Source: Sphingobacterium humi
GTDB lineage: Bacteria; Bacteroidota; Bacteroidia; Sphingobacteriales; Sphingobacteriaceae
Assembly (NCBI RefSeq): GCF_009768885.1
Contig: NZ_WSQA01000015.1
Location: forward strand, 62,001 to 126,000
Direction: 5' to 3'
DNA: 64,000 nucleotides
Shown here: positions 42,710 through 51,504 of the stretch, one piece after another
How positions within the stretch are numbered: the stretch's first letter is position 1
How the letters are laid out: each line of letters opens with the position of its first letter
The notes under the pieces: generated by a model
What the model was told of the DNA's origin: nothing
Database searches by the model: none
What the model saw: only the letters and a program-made list of their open reading frames with translations
Program-made: the position numbers and the translations under genes

Positions 42710-44092
42710 ATGAAAAAATACAATCAAATTTTATTGGTCATATTGTGTGCGGTATTGTTACACGGATGCGATAAGTCAGAATTTTTGGATGCCAAACCGC
42801 GAAGCACTGTAGAGATCCCCAATACATTAGAAGATCTGAGGGCATTGCTTGATAATATCGTTGTCATGAATGTCACACCAAATATCGGGGAGCTGTCCTG
42901 TGACGACTATCAGTTGTCGTACGATTTTTGGCAAACTGTTGTTTCATCCAAAGAACGCAATGCCTATATATGGGCGGAGGATATTTTTGAAGGCAGCACC
43001 GGTATACAAGACTGGAATATCCCATATCAGCAGGTGCATATTGCCAATGTGGTATTAGAAAAGCTGGATGAGATCGAAGTTACGGATAAGAATAGGGATG
43101 AGTATCGTGATGTAAAGGCTTCTGCATTGTTTTTCCGGTCATTGGCCTTCTATAACCTGTTACAGCTCTTTAGTCCACCTTACGATGCATCCAGCGCAGA
43201 TTCAGATATGGGAGTACCATTAAAACTGCAAGCCGATATTAATTCAGTCACCGTGCGTGCTTCTGTGGCGGACAGCTATGGGCATCTGATCTCTGACCTC
43301 CAGAAGTCCTCTGCGATAATAAACCAGGAGTTTCCTTCAGTCTTTATCGCACGCCCATCCAAAACGGCCGTACTTGGCTTGCTGGCCAGAGTGCACCTCA
43401 GTATGCGCGAATACGCCTCGGCAGAGTTGTACGCCGACAGTTGCCTGATGTACCACGATGACCTGATCGACTTCAATACCCTCGACAAATCCACTAACAG
43501 GCCATTCTCAAACACAAATCAAGAAGTTATCTTTCATTCACGTTGCCAACTTTTAACATCATTCTTTTTTTATGGATTTTCGTCTTTTAAAGTGAGTGAA
43601 GGTCTGCTAAGCTCCTATGATAGTAAGGATCTGCGAAATGTTATTTATTTTCTTCCTGACGGAAGGTTTAAAAGGATTCATATTGACCTTACAACTCCAT
43701 TTACTGGTTTAACGACAGGTGAGATGCTACTGATCCGAGCGGAATGCAATGTCCGGAAGAACAATCTCACAGATGCATTAGATGATTTGAATCTGTTGCT
43801 TTTAAACAGGTATGAAACAGGTGAATTTACACCTATGTCCTCCACCTCGAAGGAAGAAGTGCTGACATGGGTGTTGGAAGAAAGGCGCAAAGAGCTTGCG
43901 TTAAAGGGTCTGCGCTGGTCAGACTTGCGAAGACTCAATAAAGAAGGTAGGGCGATCACCTTACAGCGGGAAATGAACGGAATTCAATACGAATTGAAAC
44001 CAAATTCCAGATTGTATATATTTCCAATTCCATCGGACGAAATAGCACTGTCCGGTATTCCTCAGAATGACCGCTCCAATACGACCTTTTGA
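42710..44092 (+). CDS. SusD/RagB-type substrate-binding lipoprotein
   Basis: A 460-aa lipoprotein (LLHGC, lipidated Cys about residue 20) with the helical SusD fold. The family's C-terminal signature is present: ALDDLNLLLLNRY, VLEERRKELALKGLRWSDLR and YIFPIPSDEI. It partners the SusC protein 24 nt upstream and forms the lid of the transporter on the cell surface. It overlaps the downstream thioredoxin-like gene region closely, so all three are one operon. No glycoside hydrolase or sulfatase is nearby, so this is not a typical polysaccharide locus. Confidence 0.9.
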   Translation: MKKYNQILLVILCAVLLHGCDKSEFLDAKPRSTVEIPNTLEDLRALLDNIVVMNVTPNIGELSCDDYQLSYDFWQTVVSSKERNAYIWAEDIFEGSTGIQDWNIPYQQVHIANVVLEKLDEIEVTDKNRDEYRDVKASALFFRSLAFYNLLQLFSPPYDASSADSDMGVPLKLQADINSVTVRASVADSYGHLISDLQKSSAIINQEFPSVFIARPSKTAVLGLLARVHLSMREYASAELYADSCLMYHDDLIDFNTLDKSTNRPFSNTNQEVIFHSRCQLLTSFFFYGFSSFKVSEGLLSSYDSKDLRNVIYFLPDGRFKRIHIDLTTPFTGLTTGEMLLIRAECNVRKNNLTDALDDLNLLLLNRYETGEFTPMSSTSKEEVLTWVLEERRKELALKGLRWSDLRRLNKEGRAITLQREMNGIQYELKPNSRLYIFPIPSDEIALSGIPQNDRSNTTF

Positions 44093-44121
44093 TTTATAAT
44101 GAAAACAAAACAAAACCTATA

Positions 44122-45669
44122 ATGAAACCCATCACCATCACACTATTATTGCTATCCATCTGTTTAAAGGTATTTGGTCAATCAGGCATAACAAACGGCA
44201 ATACTATATCTATTAGCGGACAAATTGAAACGCATAATCATACGGATACGGTTGTACTCCAATATTGGGAAGGTGATTTTAGTCCTGGGGGATCCGCCTA
44301 CTCCTCACTGCCATCCAAGGAGATTAAGACCGCTGTCAACGGTAACTTATTTGAGTTTATTATAGAAGCTCCCTCGGAGATCGTTTTCTTTTGTCTATAT
44401 ACCACTGAAACGAATGATCTGAACAATTACGAACCGTTGGGGGATTTCTTGAACTGCTTTTTATTACCAGGGGATAACATTCAAATCAATATAAACGAGG
44501 CTGGTCTAATTCATTATTCCGGTCAAGGAAGTGAAAAATTGAATTTGTTCAATGAATTGCGTCGAACATTGGAACATATCCAATCTGACTACTTCAAGAT
44601 GCTTAAAAACAAACAATTAAACAATCAGGAGTCAAGAGTAGTATTTGCAATAATAAATAAAGAAAGGCAGTATTGGAATGTAAGGAAGCTAATACAACAA
44701 TATTCAACCAGATTAAAACCAATTGAACTTCAGCTTGTACAGGTGACGGTTGTTTCCAAATTTCTTGAAGACCAATATCGGATGATTAGAAGTCGGTTGA
44801 GAGTATTGAACAGCCAGATACAAGATCTTAACAATAATGATAACTACAAAAAAGCAGAAAATTCGGTATTTGATGATGGTTTTCTTCGAAGTCTATATTC
44901 TCATTATGAGTCCTACTTTGAGGAAATGATAAATGAGCATTCAGATGTTGCAATTATTAACTCTCCTCGCTTTATAGAACTAGTAGAGACCAAATATAAA
45001 ATTGATCTTACATTGGGGTTAATTTCTGACATATCCTATTTTGATTATGTCGGTAATAAATATACTGGATTACTCTCAGAGAGGCTCATTACCTATTATT
45101 TGCTTGGCAGGTACAACTATCTGAAATCGGACGTGGAAAAGCAATTGGACAGTGCAATAAGTAGCTTTGAAACAGATAAATACAGAGACTTGCTAAGGGA
45201 AATGAAGCGATTTAGTAATAGGGGGAACTTAGCATATAATTTTACTTTATTAAATGAACAGGGAAAGGAAATTCACCTATCAGATTTTAAAGGTAAGCAT
45301 GTCTTTATTGATTATTGGTTCACAGGTTGCTCTGCATGTGCCTCATATTATACCAATACATTTTCAAAAGTCATTAAAGCATTTGAAGGTAATAAGGATA
45401 TAATATTTCTTTCCATTTCTGCTGATAAAGACAGGGCTGTTTGGGAAAGAAGCATAAAATCAGGTCAATATACTTCCGATGGAACTAATGTGGTCAATCT
45501 TTACACCAATGGTTTAGGCTCTAAGCATCCTTTTGTAATAGCGAATAAAATGACCGGTGCACCAAGCTTTTTGTTTATAGATCCTGAAAGTAGAATATTA
45601 CAAGCAAATGGATTACAACTCCCTTACTCTGAACTTGTCACACTCATTAAGGAATATCTAAACCAATAG
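44122..45669 (+). CDS. TlpA-like thioredoxin-fold protein with DUF4369-like N-terminal part
   Basis: The protein has 515 aa from ATG 44122, chosen because a signal peptide begins there (MKPITITLLLLSICLKVFGQ). The N-terminal half (about 25-330) resembles DUF4369-type beta and helical domains found in Bacteroidota. The C-terminal about 140 residues are thioredoxin/TlpA-like, with FKGKHVFIDYWFTGCSACAS containing the redox CxxC and the later cis-Pro region MTGAPSFLFID. It would be a periplasmic thiol reductase/oxidase partner of the SusCD system. The downstream hairpin marks the end of the operon. Confidence 0.85.
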   Translation: MKPITITLLLLSICLKVFGQSGITNGNTISISGQIETHNHTDTVVLQYWEGDFSPGGSAYSSLPSKEIKTAVNGNLFEFIIEAPSEIVFFCLYTTETNDLNNYEPLGDFLNCFLLPGDNIQININEAGLIHYSGQGSEKLNLFNELRRTLEHIQSDYFKMLKNKQLNNQESRVVFAIINKERQYWNVRKLIQQYSTRLKPIELQLVQVTVVSKFLEDQYRMIRSRLRVLNSQIQDLNNNDNYKKAENSVFDDGFLRSLYSHYESYFEEMINEHSDVAIINSPRFIELVETKYKIDLTLGLISDISYFDYVGNKYTGLLSERLITYYLLGRYNYLKSDVEKQLDSAISSFETDKYRDLLREMKRFSNRGNLAYNFTLLNEQGKEIHLSDFKGKHVFIDYWFTGCSACASYYTNTFSKVIKAFEGNKDIIFLSISADKDRAVWERSIKSGQYTSDGTNVVNLYTNGLGSKHPFVIANKMTGAPSFLFIDPESRILQANGLQLPYSELVTLIKEYLNQ

Positions 45670-45685
45670 TAAACCTGGATAATAT

Positions 45686-45714
45686 GAAATGGTTAGTATT
45701 TTACTAACCATTTC
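45686..45714. terminator. Bidirectional hairpin between convergent genes
   Basis: GAAATGGTTAGTA (45686-45698) and its perfect 13-bp complement (45702-45714) with a 3-nt loop lie between the TlpA-like gene and the DUF6520 gene, which converge. There is no long T-tract on either side. Confidence 0.65.
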
Positions 45715-45741
45715 AACTACCAATTCATCCTTAAAGATTAG

Positions 45742-46002
45742 TTAGTCTATTTCTAATCTTGTTCCTGACCGGCAAGGAATTGATTCAGCAGTATTAGGAT
45801 CCTGCACATAGAAGCAGTGTTGAGAAGTAGCTTGAACACAATTCCAATCCTCTACCTCGCTACCGGTTAGAGGTGTCTGTAATCCTGGATCTTCATATTT
45901 TGCTTCTGTTTCACATGGATCCATGTCCAGTGTCGTAGCAAAAGCACCTCCGATAGCAATTGCTAAGGCTGCTGGAATAAGTAGCATTTTAAATTTTTTC
46001 AT
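45742..46002 (-). CDS. Small exported cysteine-containing protein (DUF6520-like)
   Basis: An 86-aa protein with a signal peptide (MKKFKMLLIPAALAIAIGGAFA) and a mature part of about 63 residues holding four cysteines: DPCET, DWNCVQ, QHCFY and PCRSG. Acidic and small. I associate it with the DUF6520 family, which in Bacteroidota occurs next to MauE/DoxX-like and TlpA-like proteins. It is 63 nt downstream of the MauE-like gene. Its function is not known; the cysteines and the redox neighbours suggest a disulfide-containing secreted peptide. Confidence 0.72.
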   Translation of the reverse strand: MKKFKMLLIPAALAIAIGGAFATTLDMDPCETEAKYEDPGLQTPLTGSEVEDWNCVQATSQHCFYVQDPNTAESIPCRSGTRLEID

Positions 46003-46065
46003 AACATTTCTTTTTATTGTTTAACTAAAGATTGCCTACTCTATATCGGTTTTCGGCTTCCCCGT

Positions 46066-46545
46066 TTACACGCGCGTAATATTTTTATGGATTGCATTAT
46101 CATAGTTCCAATCCGGTTGTTTGTTGTCATTACTGATTTTTCTTTGGAGTCCTATGCCTGCAAAGGACAAAACAAGAAAAGCCAGGTTAAAATAGAAGTG
46201 CTCCCACCACGTAAAGCCTTCTACCACTCCGGCACACGAACAGGGGGTGTAGCGGAATGCTTTCATAAGCACCAATATGATATAGCCTGTATATATAGTC
46301 AGTAGCCCGGCTGACATATAGAACCCGGCTTTTCTTGTACGTTTTGATATCAGTAATGCTGCCGTCAGCAGTCCCATCATTGGGATCAGCCATACCAGAT
46401 AGGGTGTCGTAGAGTTCGGGAACACCTGATTGTTGATATCCCCTGTAAACACATGGTGGTGGAGCAACTGCATAAAGCTCGCATACGCAAACATGGCTAT
46501 CAATAAAGCAGCAATAACTTCGACAAGTATATTTCGTGTACGCAT
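46066..46545 (-). CDS. MauE/DoxX-like redox-associated membrane protein
   Basis: A 159-aa protein with four membrane helices (about 7-26, 48-66, 72-92 and 118-137). It carries CSC between helices three and four (YTPCSCAGVVEG), the pattern of MauE-like thiol-redox membrane proteins. It probably passes electrons or shapes disulfides together with the thioredoxin-like and Cys-rich neighbours. It lies downstream of a LytTR regulator in the same direction and is separated from it by a 203-bp region with repeated motifs. Confidence 0.8.
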   Translation of the reverse strand: MRTRNILVEVIAALLIAMFAYASFMQLLHHHVFTGDINNQVFPNSTTPYLVWLIPMMGLLTAALLISKRTRKAGFYMSAGLLTIYTGYIILVLMKAFRYTPCSCAGVVEGFTWWEHFYFNLAFLVLSFAGIGLQRKISNDNKQPDWNYDNAIHKNITRV

Positions 46546-46617
46546 AAGAAAATGACTTTTGGTAACTGTGTAAAAATACTTTTACCGGATAGCGGTTTCC
46601 AAGGGAAATGATTTTAA

Positions 46618-46738
46618 AAATCACGAAACCGATAAAATAGTGGATGAAATGCCAATTTCGCATGAAATCAGCCATTCGTGATTCATGAATGCCCCAAATT
46701 CGGGCACGAAACCCTTTCGTAAATCACGAAACGGATAA
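46618..46738. promoter_or_regulatory. Repeated AATCACGAA sites upstream of the MauE/DUF6520 pair
   Basis: The 203-bp gap holds AAATCACGAAACCGATAA at 46618-46635 and the same 18-mer with one change at 46721-46738 (103 bp apart), an inverted copy TTCGTGATT at 46675-46683, and the partial copy GCACGAAACC near 46704. These are likely regulator-binding sites, possibly for the adjacent LytTR protein. Confidence 0.6.
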
Positions 46739-46748
46739 TAATTAGTTG

Positions 46749-47693
46749 CTATCTGTCCGTTTTAGGTGTGTTTTCCATCCATTTTTTGAAGTCGGCAACT
46801 TTATCCTGACTGACATTCAAAACGGATGTGTCTATAAATCTTACCTGTAAATCAGGTTTTATCAGAATCAAAAGTGTACCGGACTTCGTGCCCTGTTCGT
46901 AACCCTCAATAATATTTCGGTGGATGACAGTTTGTCTGCTGATCTGAAAGAAATCGCTGTTGCAGTAGGTTGTCAGAATTTCTTTAATGGATTGTTTGAC
47001 AAGGTAGGTCTTACCGGTATTGGTATATATCCAGTTGTTACCGGATATCCTGTAGATGATACCGGCCTCATTGTTGACGTCCATAAACAGATTTTTGTTT
47101 CCGCTGCTGATCAGCAAGAGTACAGCTTGGTCACTTTTAGTATCTGACTTTTTTTCATGTATCGGTTCCTCTACTATGGTTTCTTGTACATTCTCGTAAA
47201 TACTCAATGGTTCTTGGGTATCAGCTATTTGATGTTGCAGACGTAGGGGTACATACTGTCGGGCAGTTAGCCACATATTGTGTACAACATAATAAAAATT
47301 GAACAAGGCCAGTATGGCAATAATAACAGGAAAATCTACCAGTACATATCCGGTCTCAAATATGTCTGCACCCATAATGGTAAAATACAATCCCGCTAAC
47401 AGAAATGCTAAGATAGCCGGCAGGCACAGACCAAACAGAAACTGGAGCAAGGCTCTGTATGGTAAGCTCAACCACCAACTATACCGTTTGTCAAGTTGCT
47501 TGGTAATGAGATGTACCGTGGAACTTAGACAAAGAGCTATAATAAAACTGGCTATCATGGCAATGTAGAATGCAGGTTTGCGCATTGCCTGAAATAACGT
47601 AAGCCCCGTACCATGAAGTACGATAAATCCTGCTGCTACTAATGAGCCTATCAATCGGAAAAGTAGATTGTTATACTGTACACTTTGTGCCAT
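46749..47693 (-). CDS. Membrane-bound LytTR transcription regulator (module 2)
   Basis: A 314-aa paralogue of the protein at 35801-36667. About four membrane helices lie in residues 1-150, including YNNLLFRLIGSLVAAGFIVL, LPYRALLQFLFGLCLPAILA and VLVDFPVIIAILALFNFYYV. The C-terminal LytTR domain contains DFFQISRQTVIHRNIIEGYE and ends ADFKKWMENT. It is divergent from a 126-aa gene as in module 1 and upstream of the MauE-like gene on the same strand. Likely a signal-responsive activator of the nearby island. Confidence 0.82.
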   Translation of the reverse strand: MAQSVQYNNLLFRLIGSLVAAGFIVLHGTGLTLFQAMRKPAFYIAMIASFIIALCLSSTVHLITKQLDKRYSWWLSLPYRALLQFLFGLCLPAILAFLLAGLYFTIMGADIFETGYVLVDFPVIIAILALFNFYYVVHNMWLTARQYVPLRLQHQIADTQEPLSIYENVQETIVEEPIHEKKSDTKSDQAVLLLISSGNKNLFMDVNNEAGIIYRISGNNWIYTNTGKTYLVKQSIKEILTTYCNSDFFQISRQTVIHRNIIEGYEQGTKSGTLLILIKPDLQVRFIDTSVLNVSQDKVADFKKWMENTPKTDR

Positions 47694-47798
47694 AACCTGA
47701 ATTTTAAAAGTGTGTGTAAATGGTTGTTGGCTATAGGTTTGTTAGGAAAGTTAAGGTTTTTTTAATAAATTTACAATAGCCTAAATTGAGAATTTACC

Positions 47799-48179
47799 AT
47801 GTCTTTATACCCTTTTACACCACAGGGTGTTGCCGATTTCTTAACTAGTCTCTATGCTTCAACAGACCCTAACCTTGCTCTGGAAGCGGCAGCGGTGGAG
47901 AGTGATTTTGCGGCGTATGTAGCCGATCATTTTGACTTGACCAGCGAACAGGAAGCCTATCTGACGGCCATGCCGGAAACCGCTAAAAGCTACCTGGGCG
48001 ACCGTTGCGGGTTTTGCTTCACCCACAGATTGCCGATAGAGCTTATCAAGCCAGCAGAGCCATCCGGCAGTTACAGCAAGATCATAGAAACAAAAGACAA
48101 AACCCAGACGCAGATTATACCACCAAGTACATTTATTGTGAGCGGTTCGTTTATAATTGAGATTATCTATACACCGTAA
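47799..48179 (+). CDS. Unknown 126-aa protein divergent from LytTR regulator (module 2)
   Basis: A paralogue of the 126-aa protein at 36759-37139, with the same length and the same LTSLYAST...EA...DF...DHFDLTSEQEAYL core, but a diverged C-terminal third that here ends in a beta-rich FIVSGSFIIEIIYTP. It has no signal peptide or membrane helix. A terminator follows 33 nt later, so it is monocistronic. No characterised family recognised. Confidence 0.7.
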   Translation: MSLYPFTPQGVADFLTSLYASTDPNLALEAAAVESDFAAYVADHFDLTSEQEAYLTAMPETAKSYLGDRCGFCFTHRLPIELIKPAEPSGSYSKIIETKDKTQTQIIPPSTFIVSGSFIIEIIYTP

Positions 48180-48211
48180 GATATTCTATTGAATAGGAGT
48201 GCAACCACAAG

Positions 48212-48239
48212 AAACCCGCCTTTGATTAAGGGCGGGTTT
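48212..48239 (+). terminator. Terminator after the module 2 126-aa gene
   Basis: AAACCCGCC (48212-48220) and GGCGGGTTT (48231-48239) form a 9-bp GC-rich stem, extended by weaker pairs into a 4-nt loop. The remaining gap to 48446 shows nothing recognisable. Confidence 0.75.
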
Positions 48240-48446
48240 ACTTGTAACGTTAAGGATTAAATTGTAAAAGTCGAGATTTGATCTGACATTTTTGTGGTTT
48301 AGTTAGGATTAGAACTGACTGTACAGCAGATAAATAACTTCTGACTATCAGATTATTCCAAGAGACCATGGCTAAGAAAACCCATTCGTAACATGTCAGA
48401 TCGAGTGTAGTTTTTACAGAAGATGATGCTAAGGAGTATTTGTCAG

Positions 48447-49163
48447 CTATATTACTATTACAAAATCGTCCAACCTAAATACATTACCCAAATCATCTTC
48501 TGCGATAATATCACAGATTGTAAAATAGTTATGGATGTTATTTTGTTTGTTCCATTCTTTAGAACGTATAACAAAATGTTTTCCATATTCTCGGATTTCT
48601 TCTTTGAAAACGTTACCAATATTTACAAATGACTTGATTAATCTACGGTTGAAGTAAAACTTAATAACAAATGCTTTAATGTAGTATTCGTTATTGTATA
48701 TATCTTGGTATTTATAAGCAATATCGTCATTAGGAAAAGCCGAATATGCGTGAAGAGAGTCAAAGTGATAATTTGTAGAGCCAAAACTTGTGGAAATTCT
48801 TTTGAATGAGACGTTTGGCAAAGGAATATCATAACTTACATTCACAAAATAAGAGTCAATTAATAAACCATTCTTCTTGTTAATTACATATAAAGTTTGT
48901 TCATAGTTAGGGTCAATAACTCTAATATGGAATAAGCAATCCTCATTTTTTATTACCTCCAAACCATTACATTGTATTTTAATTTGTTCACAAGGAATTT
49001 TACTATTGTTAAGTACTAAAGGATTGAAATATGATGCATATATAGTTATTGTGTCCCAAAACTTTACCTTTAAACGTTCTAACGACATTTGTTGTGCAAA
49101 AGCACTTGAGCTATACACTACAAAACATAGAGTAAATATTATTTTATTTCTGACGTAATTCAT
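48447..49163 (-). CDS. Exported putative immunity protein for Rhs cassette 1
   Basis: The protein has 238 aa from ATG 49163, where a signal peptide begins (MNYVRNKIIFTLCFVVYSSS, then AFAQQ). The mature part is beta-rich with a hydrophilic C-terminus. It overlaps the 3' end of the Rhs gene by 20 nt, the arrangement expected of an immunity gene coupled to a polymorphic toxin. The protein would act in the periplasm, consistent with a toxin tip that is a hydrolase of envelope components. No family recognised. Confidence 0.6.
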   Translation of the reverse strand: MNYVRNKIIFTLCFVVYSSSAFAQQMSLERLKVKFWDTITIYASYFNPLVLNNSKIPCEQIKIQCNGLEVIKNEDCLFHIRVIDPNYEQTLYVINKKNGLLIDSYFVNVSYDIPLPNVSFKRISTSFGSTNYHFDSLHAYSAFPNDDIAYKYQDIYNNEYYIKAFVIKFYFNRRLIKSFVNIGNVFKEEIREYGKHFVIRSKEWNKQNNIHNYFTICDIIAEDDLGNVFRLDDFVIVI

Positions 49164-51498
49164 TAAAAAAATTTTTTCGTAATTGATTATTTTGCTCAAC
49201 CGTAAGATTGTTTCTCCAATTTGGATTAAGGTTTTCATAGTTACTCAACTTATTCCCATACATATCTTTCCCTTCTCCTTCTACCTTATTCCAAACTCCG
49301 TTTTCTGAATAAAGAGTTACAGTTGTTAAATATTTACTTTTCCCGTTAAACAAATCAATTTGTACAAAATCACTGTGTTCCGTACTTGACTGAGTATAAT
49401 ACCTATAGCCAAAAATTTCTAATGCTTTATTTAACGTATTTTCATGACTAACGTTGTACCAATCATCAAGCATAAGCTGTTGCTTGTTTTCACGCCTACT
49501 TTTTTCTTTAGGGTAATTAGTATGTAGCTCTTTTAACATTAGCTCTTGAAATTGCTTTTGTTCTCCAAATTCATGAAATAAAACATACAGCAGATTATAT
49601 TTGCCATTATTTTTTATCTCATTCATTGATTGTACATAAAATGTTTGGTTATATACATCTGCTGGCTCACTAATATTTTTTGTATCACCGTAATGATTAT
49701 CTAGATTCAAATAGTATTTCCTACTTGATTTTGACATTTCATTAATTAAATCTACAAATGCTTTCTGTTGAGTATTTAAATTAAGATTTGCATATTCACC
49801 TACTTTAATTGTTTCATTATTACCCATAATGTTGTTTACACCAAATACTTTTACACCGCCAATTGCCGTGTTCATTAAATCTACAAGTTGTTGTAAAGAA
49901 ACATTGGCTGATTCTCCCAATCTAGCAATTACAATTTCCCTCCCGTCATCATCAATATATTTGACTGGATTATTTACACAATAATTGTAAGGACTTAAAC
50001 CCGCATATTTGCTTTCCAATGGGTCGCAAGCCGTCCACCTCGCGAGCCACGGTATGTAATACCTTGCTCCATGATAATACAAACCGCTTTCTTCGTCCCT
50101 TTCCTTGCCTGTATATCTGTAACGCTTCGCTACCGCATTGATTGATGCATTAGAGGCTTGGTAGCTCGTTGTACCATAAGGGTGGTACTCCTCGTAACTA
50201 ATAATCTCCGCATCACCATCTAATTCTAAGGTGGCAGATTGCAAGTGATTAGAATAGTTATACCTTTCCAAAGAAGCCGGGCTTGGGTCTGTACCTTGTG
50301 TACGTTCTTCCAGCATGGCTATACGTCCGGTATCGTCACTTACGTGTACGGTAGTGCGTTCAATATCAAGCACACCGCTTATATACTTCCTGTATATTTC
50401 ATAGCCGCCCAGGTAAATGCGTTCTTCTTCAATATTGCTGCCTTTATCTACCCATTTCCTTACACGTTGTCCACCGCTGTATTGGTAATTCGCTACTGTC
50501 GTGCCTTGTGTTATGGAGTGTAGTTCGTTGCTGGCATTCCATGCCATGTTTTGCAGGTGCGGCATGGAGAGCATGTTACCTCTGGTGTCATGCGTATAAC
50601 TGTAAGTGTTTACACCAACTGTTGTACTTAGTAAACGGTTACTTACTGTATCAACATCGTAGGTTCTGGTATAGCTTCCTGCTGTGGCAACGTGCTGTAA
50701 CTCTAAAATATTACCGACCTCGTCATACGTATAGTGCTGTGTATAGTTCTGTACGGCATTACCATTGCCTTTGTGAGACGTTTGCCACGCACTGTCGTTC
50801 CAGTTGTCTGATGCGCCAAAGGTAGCTGTACCAATTAATTCTCTGCCTCGGGCTTCTATTAATCTGTACAAGGCATCGTACGTAAATTTCTGTGTGGGCG
50901 CTACCACACTGTTATTAAAGAATAGGGTTTGCTGTGCATCGTCCTGTATCCGGGTGATGTTACCCACCGGGTCGTACCAGTAATGTAAATCCTGTAAAAC
51001 CTCGTTGTAATGCGGGCTGAGGCTATCGACATTAACGGTTAATAATCTTCTTAACCTGAAAGTATCAGGGTCATACGTATAGCTTGTTTTCGTACCGTTG
51101 CCGTACCATATTGCTTGTCGTTGCCCTTTGGCATCGTAATGTATGTCCTGTACATAAATAGTACTGTTCAGCTCAACACTTTTTAATAAGCCGCCTTTAT
51201 CGTAGGTATAAGCCTGCACATTACCGCCTGCATCGGTGGTGGTTATTGGTCTGTTCAGCGCATCGTAAGTCAAAGAACTTGTAAACACTTCCGTACTTAA
51301 TGCCGGTGGTGTACCGCTCCAGTCGGCATCGGTAAGGGTAGCATCATCCAGTAATTGTTGCTGCGTTTCAAGCGGATTGCCTTTAAAGTCATACTCATTG
51401 GTTTGCTGCATGCTGCTGCCGTCCTTATGCTGGTATAGCTGTCCTCTTAAATTCTTTGCTTTTACCATACCTTTTTTAAAACAACAATTTGGAGACAT
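49144..51498 (-). CDS. Truncated Rhs/YD-repeat toxin, cassette 1, with metallopeptidase-like tip
   Basis: About 784 aa. The first 11 codons, MSPNCCFKKGM, come from a repeated 38-bp border sequence, and the Rhs part begins at KAKNLRGQ. It lacks the signal peptide and the long N-terminal part of full Rhs proteins. YD repeats (for example YTYDKGG and FTYDALYRL) run to the conserved core end RYYIPWLARWTACDPLESKY, near residue 500. The roughly 275-residue tip contains LLYVLFHEFGEQKQF, a zincin-like HExxE pattern. The core is nearly the same as in cassette 3, but the tips are unrelated. It ends 20 nt inside its immunity gene. Confidence 0.8.
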   Translation of the reverse strand: MSPNCCFKKGMVKAKNLRGQLYQHKDGSSMQQTNEYDFKGNPLETQQQLLDDATLTDADWSGTPPALSTEVFTSSLTYDALNRPITTTDAGGNVQAYTYDKGGLLKSVELNSTIYVQDIHYDAKGQRQAIWYGNGTKTSYTYDPDTFRLRRLLTVNVDSLSPHYNEVLQDLHYWYDPVGNITRIQDDAQQTLFFNNSVVAPTQKFTYDALYRLIEARGRELIGTATFGASDNWNDSAWQTSHKGNGNAVQNYTQHYTYDEVGNILELQHVATAGSYTRTYDVDTVSNRLLSTTVGVNTYSYTHDTRGNMLSMPHLQNMAWNASNELHSITQGTTVANYQYSGGQRVRKWVDKGSNIEEERIYLGGYEIYRKYISGVLDIERTTVHVSDDTGRIAMLEERTQGTDPSPASLERYNYSNHLQSATLELDGDAEIISYEEYHPYGTTSYQASNASINAVAKRYRYTGKERDEESGLYYHGARYYIPWLARWTACDPLESKYAGLSPYNYCVNNPVKYIDDDGREIVIARLGESANVSLQQLVDLMNTAIGGVKVFGVNNIMGNNETIKVGEYANLNLNTQQKAFVDLINEMSKSSRKYYLNLDNHYGDTKNISEPADVYNQTFYVQSMNEIKNNGKYNLLYVLFHEFGEQKQFQELMLKELHTNYPKEKSRRENKQQLMLDDWYNVSHENTLNKALEIFGYRYYTQSSTEHSDFVQIDLFNGKSKYLTTVTLYSENGVWNKVEGEGKDMYGNKLSNYENLNPNWRNNLTVEQNNQLRKNFFNELRQK

Positions 51499-51502
51499 TA
51501 CC
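51465..51502. repeat. 38-bp IS1-end-like border repeat (copy A)
   Basis: Exact duplicate of 61173-61210. On the minus strand it begins GGTAATGTCTCCAAATTG, closely resembling the terminal inverted repeat of IS1 (GGTAATGaCTCCAA), and lies 2 nt after the stop codon of the preceding immunity gene. It supplies the start codon of the truncated Rhs gene. Confidence 0.75.
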
Positions 51503-51504
51503 AC

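Noticed and set aside
39113..44092. Polysaccharide utilization locus
   Set aside because: SusC and SusD are present but no glycoside hydrolase, lyase or sulfatase gene accompanies them.
48240..48446. Possible transposase remnant in the gap before the Rhs region
   Set aside because: Only short, unconvincing open stretches are visible and no motif or terminal repeat could be identified.
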